Part shown: in pieces, positions 1 through 9,000 of the stretch
Numbering within the stretch: the stretch's first letter is position 1
Layout of the letters: each line of letters begins with the position of its first letter
Assembly (NCBI RefSeq): GCF_011303555.1
Contig: NZ_CP049868.1
Span: forward strand, 4,402,001-4,466,000
Origin: Pedobacter sp. HDW13
GTDB taxonomy: Bacteria; Bacteroidota; Bacteroidia; Sphingobacteriales; Sphingobacteriaceae
DNA: 64,000 nt
Reading direction: 5' to 3'
Made by a program: the position numbers and the translations under genes
The notes under the pieces: model-generated
The model's database searches: none
Told to the model about the DNA's origin: nothing
The model's input: only the letters and a program-made list of their open reading frames with translations

Positions 1-1
1 T

Positions 2-1213
2 TTGCCAGCAGAGCAAGATTACCCGGCGGTAGAAATTTTAAACGAAACCCACTACAAACACTGGTCGGCTACCAACGTGGTAGAGCAGAAACAGGCTGGT
101 TTTTATTCGGTGTATGTAAAAGTACAGGTAGGTGATATTAAAACAGATAAAGCAAGGGTCTTTGTTGATGCCATCAGGCCGTATGTTGCCGATGAAATCA
201 GGCTTACACAAAACCAGGGTTTGTTATTAAAATATGTACGCAAAGAAGCTTTACCTGCTTTATATGCGGAGTTAAATAAAATTGGTTTTACCACTGCCGG
301 TTTCGATAGTGTTGCCGATATTACCACTTGCCCGGGAACAGATACCTGTAATTTAGGTATTGCCAACTCTATGACATTGGCCGAGGTGTTGGAAGATGTG
401 ATTTATACCGATTTCCCTGAATTGATTTATGAAAAAAACATCAAAATCAAAATCAGTGGCTGTATGAACTCTTGTGGTCAGCATGGTTTAGCCGAGATTG
501 GTTTTCACGGCAGTTCGGTAAAAGCCGAAGGAAAAGTGGTTCCGGCGGTTCAGGTAATGCTTGGTGGTGGTACTGTAGGCGATGGCGTTGGTCGTGTGGC
601 AGAACGTGTAATCAAAGTTCCATCAAAAAGAGCAACCAGTGTTTTGCATTTCATTTTAAATGATTTTAAAGCGAATAACCTGGCTGATGAGAATTTTCAC
701 CAGTATTACGATAGAAAAGGTAAAGACCATTTTTATCAGTTATTAAAACCACTGGCCGATTTAACTAATCTGCAAACTGAAGAATTTGTAGATTGGGGAC
801 ACGTAGAGCCTTTTGTTACCGCAATCGGTGTGGGTGAATGTGCTGGTGTAGTGATTGATTTGGTTGCTACTTTATTGTTGGAAGCCGACGAAAAATTTGA
901 CTGGGCAAAGCAAAACTTAGAGAAAGGTGCTTATGCTGATGCGATTTACCATACCTACAGTACGTTTGTAAGTGCAGCAAAATCTTTGTTGCTGGATAAA
1001 GGTGTAAACAGCAGTACCCAGGTTGGCGTGATTCGCGAGTTCGATAACCATTATGTGGAAACTGGCGAATTTAATCTGGCCACTAACTTTTCTGATTTGG
1101 TTCTTCAGATTAATAAAAATGAACCAAGTGCTGAATTTGCCCAAAAATATTTTGAACAAGCCAATCAGTTTTTAAATCAGATTAAAGAAAAAAGAGGAGT
1201 ATTGGTGAAATGA
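2..1213 (+). CDS. Assimilatory sulfite (or nitrite) reductase, siroheme/4Fe-4S type with C-terminal HEPN-like domain; 5' end outside window
   Basis: Probably reduces sulfite to sulfide in cysteine synthesis; the following cobA, cysH, cysD and cysN genes favour sulfite over nitrite. The siroheme/4Fe-4S ligands are visible as TCPGTDTC (C-x5-C, about nt 325-348) and GCMNSCG (C-x3-C, about nt 458-478). The last ~150 residues, after the reductase fold, look like a helical HEPN-type domain as found in Bacteroidota enzymes of about 700 aa; this part is recalled from the family, not derived. The frame is open at the window edge, so the first codon is not the true start, and the N-terminal ferredoxin-like half is missing. 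Confidence 0.85.
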   Translation: MPAEQDYPAVEILNETHYKHWSATNVVEQKQAGFYSVYVKVQVGDIKTDKARVFVDAIRPYVADEIRLTQNQGLLLKYVRKEALPALYAELNKIGFTTAGFDSVADITTCPGTDTCNLGIANSMTLAEVLEDVIYTDFPELIYEKNIKIKISGCMNSCGQHGLAEIGFHGSSVKAEGKVVPAVQVMLGGGTVGDGVGRVAERVIKVPSKRATSVLHFILNDFKANNLADENFHQYYDRKGKDHFYQLLKPLADLTNLQTEEFVDWGHVEPFVTAIGVGECAGVVIDLVATLLLEADEKFDWAKQNLEKGAYADAIYHTYSTFVSAAKSLLLDKGVNSSTQVGVIREFDNHYVETGEFNLATNFSDLVLQINKNEPSAEFAQKYFEQANQFLNQIKEKRGVLVK

Positions 1214-1317
1214 GATTGAAGACAATTGATATGAGATTTGAGAACTGCATACGCTAAACGCCATGCGCCAAACAACTCTTCATTCAGTTATTCAAAATTC
1301 AATAATTAAAAAGAAAC
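1214..1317. repeat. Spacer made of degenerate repeated words
   Basis: The spacer between the reductase and cobA holds words that recur in other spacers of this window: gatatgagatttgagaac (compare 46350-46400), acgctaaacgccatgcgcca (compare 43273-43341, 48187-48217, 50200-50227) and ttcagttattcaaaattcaa (compare 60700-60745). No hairpin terminator is visible, so the genes are probably co-transcribed. Confidence 0.5.
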
Positions 1318-2088
1318 ATGGTTAATCAAAATAAAGAATCAAAAATAACCCTTCTAGGCGCAGGTCCGGGCGACCCTGACTTGTTAACTTTAAAAGGGGT
1401 AAAGGCTTTACAGGCTGCAGATGTAGTATTGTATGATGCATTAACCAACGAAGCTTTATTGGAACATGCACCGGCAGAAGCCATTAAAGTATATGTGGGT
1501 AAACGTTCAGGAGAGCATTCTTATCCTCAGGATACCATCAATAAATTAATGATCGATTACGCTTTAAACTATGGGCATGTAGTGCGGTTAAAAGGTGGCG
1601 ATCCATTTGTGTTCGGCAGGGGTTACGAAGAGTTAGATTACGCCGCATCATACAGCATTCCGGTGAGTGTTATTCCAGGTATTTCGAGTTCAATCGGCGT
1701 ACCGGGTTTGCAGCAAATTCCGGTTACACACCGTGGCCTGAGCGAAAGTTTTTGGGTAATTACAGGAACAACCACATCTGGTGAAGTATCGGCCGATATT
1801 TATCAGGCGGCAACATCAAATGCTACTGTAGTAGTTTTAATGGGACTTAAAAAACTTTCTAAAATTGTAGAGATTTTTAAAGCTGCAGGAAAACATAATT
1901 TACCAACAGCAGTAGTGCAGAATGGTTCGGCAGAAGACGAAAAATTAGTGGTTGGTGTGGTAGAAACTATAGAAAGTTTAGTGCAACACGAAAATATTAA
2001 GGCTCCGGCATTGTTAATATTTGGAGAAGTTGTATCATTACATCCGTCATTTAAAAACATCATTAAACAATATGCAAGTATTGCCTAA
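1318..2088 (+). CDS. cobA: Uroporphyrinogen-III C-methyltransferase (SUMT)
   Basis: Transfers two methyl groups from SAM to uroporphyrinogen III to give precorrin-2, the first siroheme-specific step. The 256-aa protein has the family's N-terminal GAGPGDPD loop (residues 14-21), VRLKGGDPFVFGRGYEE with the SAM-binding GGDP and substrate-contacting Arg, IPVTHRG, and VVVLMG, all intact. Its length equals a stand-alone SUMT. It lies between the siroheme-containing sulfite reductase and the next siroheme enzyme, whose start overlaps its end, so it clearly serves siroheme supply for sulfite reduction. ATG start at 1318. A diverged paralogue lies at 9001. Confidence 0.95.
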   Translation: MVNQNKESKITLLGAGPGDPDLLTLKGVKALQAADVVLYDALTNEALLEHAPAEAIKVYVGKRSGEHSYPQDTINKLMIDYALNYGHVVRLKGGDPFVFGRGYEELDYAASYSIPVSVIPGISSSIGVPGLQQIPVTHRGLSESFWVITGTTTSGEVSADIYQAATSNATVVVLMGLKKLSKIVEIFKAAGKHNLPTAVVQNGSAEDEKLVVGVVETIESLVQHENIKAPALLIFGEVVSLHPSFKNIIKQYASIA

Positions 2089-3582
2089 CCAACCAAATAA
2101 TGCAGAATCTTTTTCTGAACAGGAAAAAGGTAACCAGCTGTTTCCGGTTTTTGTGAAGCTGAATAAGCTGCGTACATTATTAATTGGTGCAGGTAATATT
2201 GGCCTCGAAAAATTAACGGCGATTGTTAACAACAGTCACCAAGCTAACATTACCATTGTAGCCGAAGTAATTTCTCCAGAGGTTTATACCTTAATTGCGA
2301 ACTATCCTTTGGTTAAGGTTAAACAAAAGAGTTTTGATGTTTCTGATTTACAGGGTATTGATATTGTTTTTGCCGCAACAAACAATAACATTTTAAACGA
2401 AGAGATCAGAAAAGTAACCAACGAAAAAGGCTTACTGATCAATGTGGCCGATAAACCCGAGCTTTGCGATTTCTATTTAGGATCTATCGTTCAAAGGGGT
2501 GATCTAAAAATAGCGATTTCTACCAACGGAAAATCGCCAACCATAGCCAAACGCTTAAAACAAATTTTGAACGAAGGTTTACCGGCCGAGCTGGATGAAA
2601 CTTTGCAGAATATGAGCGCTTTGCGCCAGACCTTAAACGGCGATTTCTCGGCAAAGGTTAAAAAGCTGAATAAGGTTACCCAAAGTTTAATTGACCCTAA
2701 AAAGAGTTTTGCCGAGCGCAATATCAAGTGGTTAATCTGGGTGGCTTCGGTATTATTAATCGGTGCCATAGGTTTTTCACTGTGGAATACCGAGCCAGAG
2801 TTTCAAACTTTCCTGATTAATATCGACCCCTTGTTTTACTGGTTTTTAGGTGCCGGATTTTTATTCGCCCTGATTGACGGTGCAATTGGCATGTCGTACG
2901 GGGTTACTACAGCCTCTTTCTCACTGGCAATGGGTTTACCTCCGGCCTCAGCTAGTATGGCGATCCACATTTCGGAAGTAATGAGTAACGGAATTGCTGG
3001 CTGGATGCATTACCGTATGGGCAATGTAAACTGGAAACTGTTTAAAATATTAATTCTCCCAGCTATAGTTGGGCAGTGCTGGGCGCCTATATCTTATCGT
3101 CGCTGGAGCACTACAGTGCTTATGTTAAGCCAATTGTGGCGGTGTACACCTTGTTTTTGGGTGGCATTATTTTAATGAAAGCTTTCAACATCAAAAGAAA
3201 GAAAGCCGATCAGAAGATTAAAAAAATTGGTCTTTTAGGTTTTGTTGGTGGTTTTATCGATGCTGCTTTCGGTGGTGGTTGGGGCTCAATTGTATTGTCG
3301 AGTTTAATTGCCGGTGGCAGACATCCATTATTTTCTTTAGGAACAGTAAAAATTAGTCGTTTTTTTATTGCCACTCTTAGTTCGCTAACCTTTTTTACCA
3401 TGTTAGGTGGCAAACACTGGGAAGCCGTTTTAGGCTTGATTATCGGTAGTGCAATAGCATCGCCAATTGCTGCAAAAGTATCCAACAAAATTTCGGCGAA
3501 AACCATTATGGTTGCCGTTGGTATTATTGTGATGCTGGTAAGCTTGCGCAGTGTAATTATGTTTATTTTAAAATTAATTTAG
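2072..3582 (+). pseudogene. Precorrin-2 dehydrogenase fused to TSUP (TauE/SafE) permease, interrupted by a 1-nt frameshift
   Basis: The N-terminal ~160 residues are a CysG/Met8-type NAD-dependent precorrin-2 dehydrogenase (LLIGAGNIGLEKL Rossmann loop, later DFYLGSIVQRGDLKIAIST). After a linker, a membrane part begins near residue 219 and runs into a TSUP sulfite/sulfonate-exporter fold (GAIGMSYG, later GGFIDAAFGGGWG). The frame breaks at the GGG of 3071-3073. Adding one G gives IVGAVLGAYILSSLE and one 503-residue protein ending at 3582. I chose ATG 2072, which overlaps cobA by 17 nt; 2021 in the same frame is possible. The fusion couples siroheme synthesis to sulfur-anion transport. The break is probably a base-call error. 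Confidence 0.85.
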
Positions 3583-3584
3583 TG

Positions 3585-4286
3585 ATGGAACGTGTAGAAG
3601 AGATAAAAGAAGCACTAAAAGGCTTAGATACCATTGAAAAATTAAGGTTTTTAGCCGATCGCTATGCCGGTCGCATTATATTTTCAACCAGTTTTGGATG
3701 GGAAGACCAGGCAATTACACACCTTATTTTTAGCAATAATATTCCAATTAAGGTTTTTACTTTAGAAACCGGGCGGTTATTTCCTGAAACCTATTACGTT
3801 TGGAACCGTACCCTTGAAATTTACAATAAACCGATTTACGCCTACTATCCGCAAAATGAGCTCTTGCAGGATATGGTGAACAGTAAAGGCCCAAGCAGTT
3901 TTTACGAATCGGTCGAAAACAGAAAAGAGTGCTGCTATATCCGTAAAATAGAACCTTTAAAAAGAGCATTAAAAGGTAACGAAATCTGGATCACAGGTAT
4001 CAGGGCCGATCAAAGTACAAACCGTGAGGATATGCACGATGTAGAATGGGATGAAGGTAACCAGCTGGTTAAATTTCATCCGATTTTCGATTGGACATTA
4101 GACGATGTGAAGGCATATATTAAAGAAAACAACATTGTTTACAACACCCTGCACGATAAAGGATTCCCGAGCATAGGTTGCGCCCCATGTACAAGAGCAG
4201 TACAACCCGGCGAAGATTTTAGGGCCGGAAGATGGTGGTGGGAAGACCAGAGTAAAAAAGAATGTGGCTTGCATGCAGCATCCTGA
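3585..4286 (+). CDS. cysH: Adenylyl-/phosphoadenylyl-sulfate reductase, 4Fe-4S type
   Basis: Reduces activated sulfate (APS or PAPS) to sulfite. The protein of about 233 aa has the PP-loop-like FSTSFGWEDQ near the N terminus. It has the paired cysteines ECCYIRK and GCAPCTR, the CC...CxxC signature of the iron-sulfur class that usually uses APS, and the C-terminal ECGLH motif carrying the catalytic Cys. No kinase (CysC) is seen in the window, which fits APS as substrate, though one could be elsewhere. A GTG at 3582 overlaps the upstream stop; the ATG at 3585 is preferred. Confidence 0.93.
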   Translation: MERVEEIKEALKGLDTIEKLRFLADRYAGRIIFSTSFGWEDQAITHLIFSNNIPIKVFTLETGRLFPETYYVWNRTLEIYNKPIYAYYPQNELLQDMVNSKGPSSFYESVENRKECCYIRKIEPLKRALKGNEIWITGIRADQSTNREDMHDVEWDEGNQLVKFHPIFDWTLDDVKAYIKENNIVYNTLHDKGFPSIGCAPCTRAVQPGEDFRAGRWWWEDQSKKECGLHAAS

Positions 4287-4310
4287 CCCAAAAAAACATT
4301 CCTATCGGGG

Positions 4311-4431
4311 CGTCATTGCGAGGCAGGGAAAGAGCGAGCCGTGACAATCTTATAGAAGGATAAAATAAATTACTATTGCAGAAAGCCGAAACAGATTGCT
4401 TCGGCGGTTGAAAAACCTTCTCGCAATGACG
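4311..4431. repeat. 121-bp element with terminal inverted repeats (MITE/REP-like)
   Basis: Between cysH and cysD, CGTCATTGCGAG at 4311-4322 is exactly complementary to CTCGCAATGACG at 4420-4431. The interior has no ORF. It resembles short interspersed palindromes common in Bacteroidota intergenic DNA. No flanking target duplication was identified. Confidence 0.6.
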
Positions 4432-4530
4432 TAAATAGAACAACAACAGCAAATATATTAGTTGAAAAAGGAGCGGCGCTGAAAAGCAACCTTCCAATAT
4501 TTCAACAATCAATCATTTCAACATTTTATA

Positions 4531-5435
4531 ATGAGTACATATAATTTTGATTACTTAGATGAACTAGAGGCAGAGGCCATTCACATTTTACGTGAGGTTG
4601 CGGGCAGTTTGAAAAGCCGGCTTTGCTGTTTTCGGGTGGAAAAGATTCGATTACCTTAGTGCGTTTAGCAGAAAAAGCTTTCCGTCCCGGTAAATTTCCT
4701 TTTCCACTGGTACACATCGATACCGGGCATAATTTTGAAGAAACCATTACCTACCGTGATGAAATGGTAGAAAGAATTGGCGAAAGGCTGATTATTGGTT
4801 CAGTTCAGGAGTCTATTGATCAAGGTAAAGTAGTAGAACAAACCGGTAAAAACGCGAGCAGAAATGCTTTGCAAACCGTAACCTTGTTAGATACCATTGC
4901 AAAACACCAGTTCGATGCCTGTATTGGCGGTGCGCGCAGAGACGAAGAAAAAGCACGCGCAAAAGAGCGTATTTTCTCTGTACGTGATGAATTTGGCCAG
5001 TGGGATCCTAAACGCCAGCGCCCCGAGCTTTGGAACATTTATAACGGTAAAATCCACAAAGGTGAAAACATCCGTGTATTCCCAATCAGCAACTGGACCG
5101 AGCTGGATGTTTGGAACTACATCCGCCGCGAAAAAATTGAATTGCCAAGCATCTACTTCTCACACGAACGCGATGTGATTACCCGCAACGGACAGTTAAT
5201 GGCCGCATCTCCGTTTTTAAATATGGATGATGAAGATATCGTATTCCGCAAGCAAGTGCGTTTCCGTACAGTTGGCGATATGTCGTGTACAGCTGCAGTT
5301 GAGTCGGAAGCAACTTTGATTGATGATATTATTGAAGAAATCAGCGCTTCTAAAATTTCAGAGCGTGGTGCCCGTTTAGACGATAAAGTTTCGGAAGCAG
5401 CAATGGAAGACAGGAAAAAAGGAGGATATTTTTAA
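4531..5435 (+). pseudogene. cysD: Sulfate adenylyltransferase small subunit, interrupted by a 1-nt frameshift near its start
   Basis: With CysN, forms ATP sulfurylase (sulfate + ATP to APS). The N terminus starts at ATG 4531 (MSTYNFDYLDELEAEAIHIL) and then leaves frame. The rest, from LLFSGGKDSITLVRLAEKAF, carries the PP-loop SGGKDS and the family's DACIGGARRDEEKARAKER and FRTVGDMSCT segments. Restoring one G in the GGG at 4602-4604 joins the parts as REVAGQFEKPALLFSGGKDS and gives a 301-aa protein, the usual CysD length. If the deletion were real, translation could at best restart inside the PP-loop region at 4623, and the pathway would be lost, so a sequence error is more likely. Confidence 0.9.
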
Positions 5436-5578
5436 AGAGTATCAAGATTAAACAGTATCAAGTGTTCAAGATTAAAGTATCAAGACATTATAATCTATAT
5501 TGATATTTGATCTTACTACTCATTACTTGATACATTGTTAACAAACTTGACAACTCTATCTTAAATACGACAATAAAC
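5436..5578. repeat. Spacer of degenerate TATCAAG / CTTGATA words
   Basis: The 143-nt cysD-cysN spacer repeats agtatcaag, gtatcaag and aagtatcaag, then inverted copies ttgatatttgatc and acttgatac. The same word fills spacers at 22478-22580, 23435-23553, 25975-26012, 28422-28458 and 40818-40840. It ends shortly before the cysN ATG. No promoter or terminator is evident. Confidence 0.5.
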
Positions 5579-6829
5579 ATGAACATATTAAAATTCTTTA
5601 CAGCAGGCAGTGTAGATGATGGTAAAAGTACCTTAATCGGCCGTTTGTTATACGATACAGATTCTATTTTAGCCGATCAATTGGAAGCCTTACAAAGCTC
5701 GAACCGTAAAAATGACGACGGAACAATTGACCTGGCTATTTTAACTGATGGATTAAGGGCAGAACGCGAACAGGGCATTACCATTGATGTGGCCTACAAA
5801 TACTTTCAAACCGAAAAGCGTAAATTTATTATAGCCGATACGCCGGGTCACATCCAGTACACCCGCAATATGGTTACCGGAGCATCAACCGCAAATCTGG
5901 CCATTATTTTAATCGATGCCCGCAACAGTGTAGTTGAACAAACTATCCGTCACTCGTATATTGTTTCACTACTGGGTATTAAGCACGTTGTGGTTTGTAT
6001 CAATAAAATGGATATGGTTGATTACAGCGAAACGGTTTATGCTTCCATCATCGAAAAGTATAAAGTACTTGCGCAGCAACTTAAATTAGACGATGTAACG
6101 TACATCCCGGTTAGTGCCCTAAAAGGCGATAACGTGGTGCAACGTTCAGAAAATATGCAGTGGTACGAAGGCGAAAGCTTGCTTCATTTCTTAGAGCAGG
6201 TAGATACCGATCATCTAGACCGTTCGCAACTGGCGCGTATGCCGGTACAGTGGGTTGTACGCCCGCAAACCGACGAGTTGCACGATTACCGCGGTTACGC
6301 AGGCCGTGTATTGAGCGGAACTTTTAGCCTGAACGATAAAGTAAATGTATTGCCTTCAGGTGCTGGCTCTACCATCGAGAAAATTGAATTTTTTGATGAA
6401 GCACTGGATGAAGCCCATGCAGGTCAGTCGGTGATTATCCATTTAAAAGATGATGTGGATATTAGCCGTGGCGATACCATTGTAAATGCTTCTGCCTTAC
6501 CGCAAGAATCGAAACTGATTGAAGCCGATTTGTGCTGGATGGATGCACGTGCATTGGATACGTCTATCATGTATAACATTCAGCATAACAGTAAGGTTAC
6601 GAAATGTAAAATCAGCGAAATTCTGCATAAGGTAGATATCAACACACTCGAAAAACATGCAGCTGATGAATTTAAACTGAACGATATAGGTCGGGTGATT
6701 ATTAAAACAGCAGATGCGTTGGCTTTTGATCTTTACGATGATAACCGCGCTAATGGCTCAGCTATTTTGGTTGATAGCCGTACCAATTTAACAGTTGGAG
6801 CCTTAATGTTCAGGGCAGCAGTTGAATAA
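5579..6829 (+). CDS. cysN: Sulfate adenylyltransferase large subunit (GTPase)
   Basis: EF-Tu-like GTPase subunit of ATP sulfurylase; GTP hydrolysis drives APS formation by CysD. G1 is GSVDDGKST (residues 10-18), G3 is ADTPGH and G4 is NKMD. The Glu-Gln-Gly-Ile-Thr switch region (REQGITIDVAY) is present. At 416 aa it has the length of a stand-alone CysN without a fused APS kinase. It ends the sulfate operon and is followed by a clear hairpin terminator at 6945. Confidence 0.95.
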   Translation: MNILKFFTAGSVDDGKSTLIGRLLYDTDSILADQLEALQSSNRKNDDGTIDLAILTDGLRAEREQGITIDVAYKYFQTEKRKFIIADTPGHIQYTRNMVTGASTANLAIILIDARNSVVEQTIRHSYIVSLLGIKHVVVCINKMDMVDYSETVYASIIEKYKVLAQQLKLDDVTYIPVSALKGDNVVQRSENMQWYEGESLLHFLEQVDTDHLDRSQLARMPVQWVVRPQTDELHDYRGYAGRVLSGTFSLNDKVNVLPSGAGSTIEKIEFFDEALDEAHAGQSVIIHLKDDVDISRGDTIVNASALPQESKLIEADLCWMDARALDTSIMYNIQHNSKVTKCKISEILHKVDINTLEKHAADEFKLNDIGRVIIKTADALAFDLYDDNRANGSAILVDSRTNLTVGALMFRAAVE

Positions 6830-6944
6830 AATAAACGTAAGGGGAGATGTGAGGTGGAAGAATTTTGTAAATATCCAGCAAAACCACAACCAAATATAAG
6901 ATGAAGACGCTAGGCCGAAAGGTATAGTGTGAAAGCAATTTCAG

Positions 6945-6974
6945 CGGGGCATCGGTTACGATAGCCCCGTTTTT
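6945..6974 (+). terminator. Rho-independent terminator after cysN
   Basis: CGGGGCATCG and CGATAGCCCCG pair around a GTTA loop with one bulged A, followed by TTTTT. It sits 116 nt past the cysN stop and closes the sulfate-assimilation operon. Confidence 0.75.
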
Positions 6975-7068
6975 CGTAGTGTGCCGGCTATTTTATCATA
7001 ATTTAGTGCCTGCGTAGATAATTTTTATATCTTAGTTTAACTCACTATCTCTTATAACCGCTTAACTT

Positions 7069-8079
7069 ATGCATGCAGGAAAAAAATATACTTTTCTGGA
7101 ATTTATTATCTGGACCAGGCGCGATATTTATCGCTTAACCATTCTGGCCATTATTCCTACCGTACTTTATCATTATTGCGCTTTTACGTTTCTTTCCATT
7201 TCCTGGGTACCTGTAGCGCTTTTGGGCACCGCAGTTTCATTTATCATTAGTTTTAAAAATAATGCCAGTTATGCCCGCCTTTGGGAAGCCCGGCAAATTT
7301 ATGGTGCAATAATCAATTCGAGCAGGGCATTTGGCGTAATGGTTCGTGATTATCTGGCAGTTCATGATAAAAAAACAGATGTGGAAATCATTTTTTACCG
7401 CCACTTTGCCTGGCTAACCGCATTACGTTTTCAGTTAAGGGAGCCCAGGGCATGGGAAAACTCAAACGATCCGCGCAATATCGAATATGCCCGGCTTTAC
7501 CGTGTTTCAGAAAAAGCAGATCGCCTGGAAGATAGCCTTGCGCAATACCTTTCTGCTGATGAGTTAAAATATATTTTGACCAAGAAGAACAAGGCTACCC
7601 AATTAATGGCACTGCAATCGGCCCATATTAATAAACTTGTGGTCAGCGGAGTTTTAACCGAACTGCAACTGCAATCTTTACAAAATACCATTACCAGCTT
7701 TTACGATAACCAGGGTAAGGCCGAAAGGATTAAAAATTTTCCTTATCCACGCCATTTTTCATCTATAGCCACCATTATGCTAAATTTATTTGTGTTTTTA
7801 GTTCCATATGGATTGCTAAACGAGTTTAATAAGTTAGGCAACGGTACTTTAATTGAAGGATATTCCATCTGGTTAAATATTCCCTTCGCTATTTTGTTAA
7901 CCTGGGTTTTTAATTCGCTTGATATTGTTGGCGAAAGCTCAACCAACCCTTTCGAAGGAAGTGCGAACGATGTGCCCATTACCAATATTTCCAGGACGAT
8001 AGAAATTGACATGCGGGATATGCTCGATGAAACCGATCTGCCGCCGTCACTTACGCCAGAGCATTTTATACTGATGTAA
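7069..8079 (+). CDS. Bestrophin-like (RFP-TM/UPF0187) chloride-channel family membrane protein
   Basis: An inner-membrane protein of 336 aa in the bacterial bestrophin family, whose members form pentameric anion or cation channels. It opens with a conserved amphipathic segment followed by two hydrophobic stretches (about residues 22-62), the SFKNNASYARLWEAR signature after TM2, and a second membrane pair (about 225-290). It ends with the diagnostic STNPFEGSANDVPI loop and a short acidic tail. It is separated from cysN by a terminator and from the next gene by ~85 nt, so it is probably its own unit. Substrate is unknown. Confidence 0.9.
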   Translation: MHAGKKYTFLEFIIWTRRDIYRLTILAIIPTVLYHYCAFTFLSISWVPVALLGTAVSFIISFKNNASYARLWEARQIYGAIINSSRAFGVMVRDYLAVHDKKTDVEIIFYRHFAWLTALRFQLREPRAWENSNDPRNIEYARLYRVSEKADRLEDSLAQYLSADELKYILTKKNKATQLMALQSAHINKLVVSGVLTELQLQSLQNTITSFYDNQGKAERIKNFPYPRHFSSIATIMLNLFVFLVPYGLLNEFNKLGNGTLIEGYSIWLNIPFAILLTWVFNSLDIVGESSTNPFEGSANDVPITNISRTIEIDMRDMLDETDLPPSLTPEHFILM

Positions 8080-8163
8080 TGGTTTTTCTGTTATGGAAAT
8101 GCCAGAATGTTTTCATCATATTGGTATATTAGTATAATCAATTAAAATGCTAAAACTCTTGAT

Positions 8164-8631
8164 ATGAAAAGAATCATCATTTACCTCGTTATAGCGGCTC
8201 TTCCGTTTGCCTATGCCTGTAACCAAAATAAAACCAGTACAAATTCGAAAACAACAACCGACTCTGTAATTAAACAAGATTGTTATAAAGCAGGCTTTGA
8301 AAAAGATACTGCTTATATGAATGTAGAAATACATGCATCGGGCAAAGCTACAGGGAAGTTGTTAATTAGATATAATGATAAACCCAGCAATATGGGCGCT
8401 ATATCGGGTAAATTTAATGGCGACACTTTGCTCGTAGATTATCGGTTTAAAACCGGAAAGGATACGGTTAGTGTATATACAAACCCACTGGCTTTTTTAA
8501 AAAAGGATGGTAAACTGATAATGGGGGTAGGGCAGATTGAAACCACACTAGGCAGGTCTTATTTTGTAAAAGGAAAACCGATTAATTACGAAGCCGGAAA
8601 ATTTATCTTTGAAGAAGCAAGTTGTAAATAA
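8164..8631 (+). CDS. Putative lipoprotein of unknown function
   Basis: 155 aa with a charged start, a hydrophobic core and a lipobox ending at Cys19 (LPFAYAC), then a Ser/Thr-rich linker, so it is expected to be a membrane-anchored lipoprotein. The mature part contains a Gly-rich, beta-type region (HASGKATGKLLIRYND, GAISGKFNGDTLLVDYRF) and one late cysteine close to the C terminus. I do not recognise a named family. It lies between the bestrophin gene and the second CobA paralogue on the same strand, without visible promoter motifs. Confidence 0.8.
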   Translation: MKRIIIYLVIAALPFAYACNQNKTSTNSKTTTDSVIKQDCYKAGFEKDTAYMNVEIHASGKATGKLLIRYNDKPSNMGAISGKFNGDTLLVDYRFKTGKDTVSVYTNPLAFLKKDGKLIMGVGQIETTLGRSYFVKGKPINYEAGKFIFEEASCK

Positions 8632-9000
8632 GTAATAACCTATTGCATGCCATAATTATTTTTGCCACGGATGCGCAGAAAACATGGAAACATTTTTCTT
8701 TTTTATCACCCTGTTTCTAACGTAAGGTCAGATGGTAAAATCTGACCTTATACCAATCATAGCTTCGATGGCTGTTCGATAATAATATCTGACAGCACTA
8801 TTCAGGTAGCCACTTCATAGATTGTCCTCCTGAGCGGAGTCCAAGGATTTTTAATAGTATTGTTTTTCATTGCATTAGCGATGCTTTATTAAGTTTGGCA
8901 TGATAAATTAAAAATATTTTAAAATAAATTACTACAATTCCTATAGACTTTATATATTTGTAATAATTAATAACTGTTAACCCGCATAAAATTTGGTGTT
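8632..9000. other. Intergenic region with a perfect hairpin and repeat fragments
   Basis: No gene is visible. TAAGGTCAGAT (8723-8733) and ATCTGACCTTA (8740-8750) form a perfect 11-bp stem with a GGTAAA loop and no T run, so it is a palindromic repeat or processing hairpin rather than a typical terminator. The cctcctgagcggagtccaag piece near 8826 resembles widespread Bacteroidota intergenic repeats. The last 100 nt are very AT-rich and hold the candidate promoter at 8953. Confidence 0.55.
8953..8960 (+). promoter_or_regulatory. Candidate -7 element for the second cobA-like gene
   Basis: TATATTTG matches the Bacteroidota -7 consensus TAnnTTTG, 40 nt before ATG 9001. No good TTTG is found at the right distance upstream, so this is a weak call. 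Confidence 0.3.

Noticed and set aside
472..663. Open frame inside the sulfite reductase gene, and many similar ones within other genes
   Set aside because: They lie in alternate frames of well-supported genes, have biased Trp/Arg/Cys-rich or Ser/Leu-rich content, and match no family.
8723..8750. Perfect 11-bp hairpin considered as the terminator of the lipoprotein gene
   Set aside because: No T run follows on either strand and it lies 90 nt past the stop; listed only as a hairpin.
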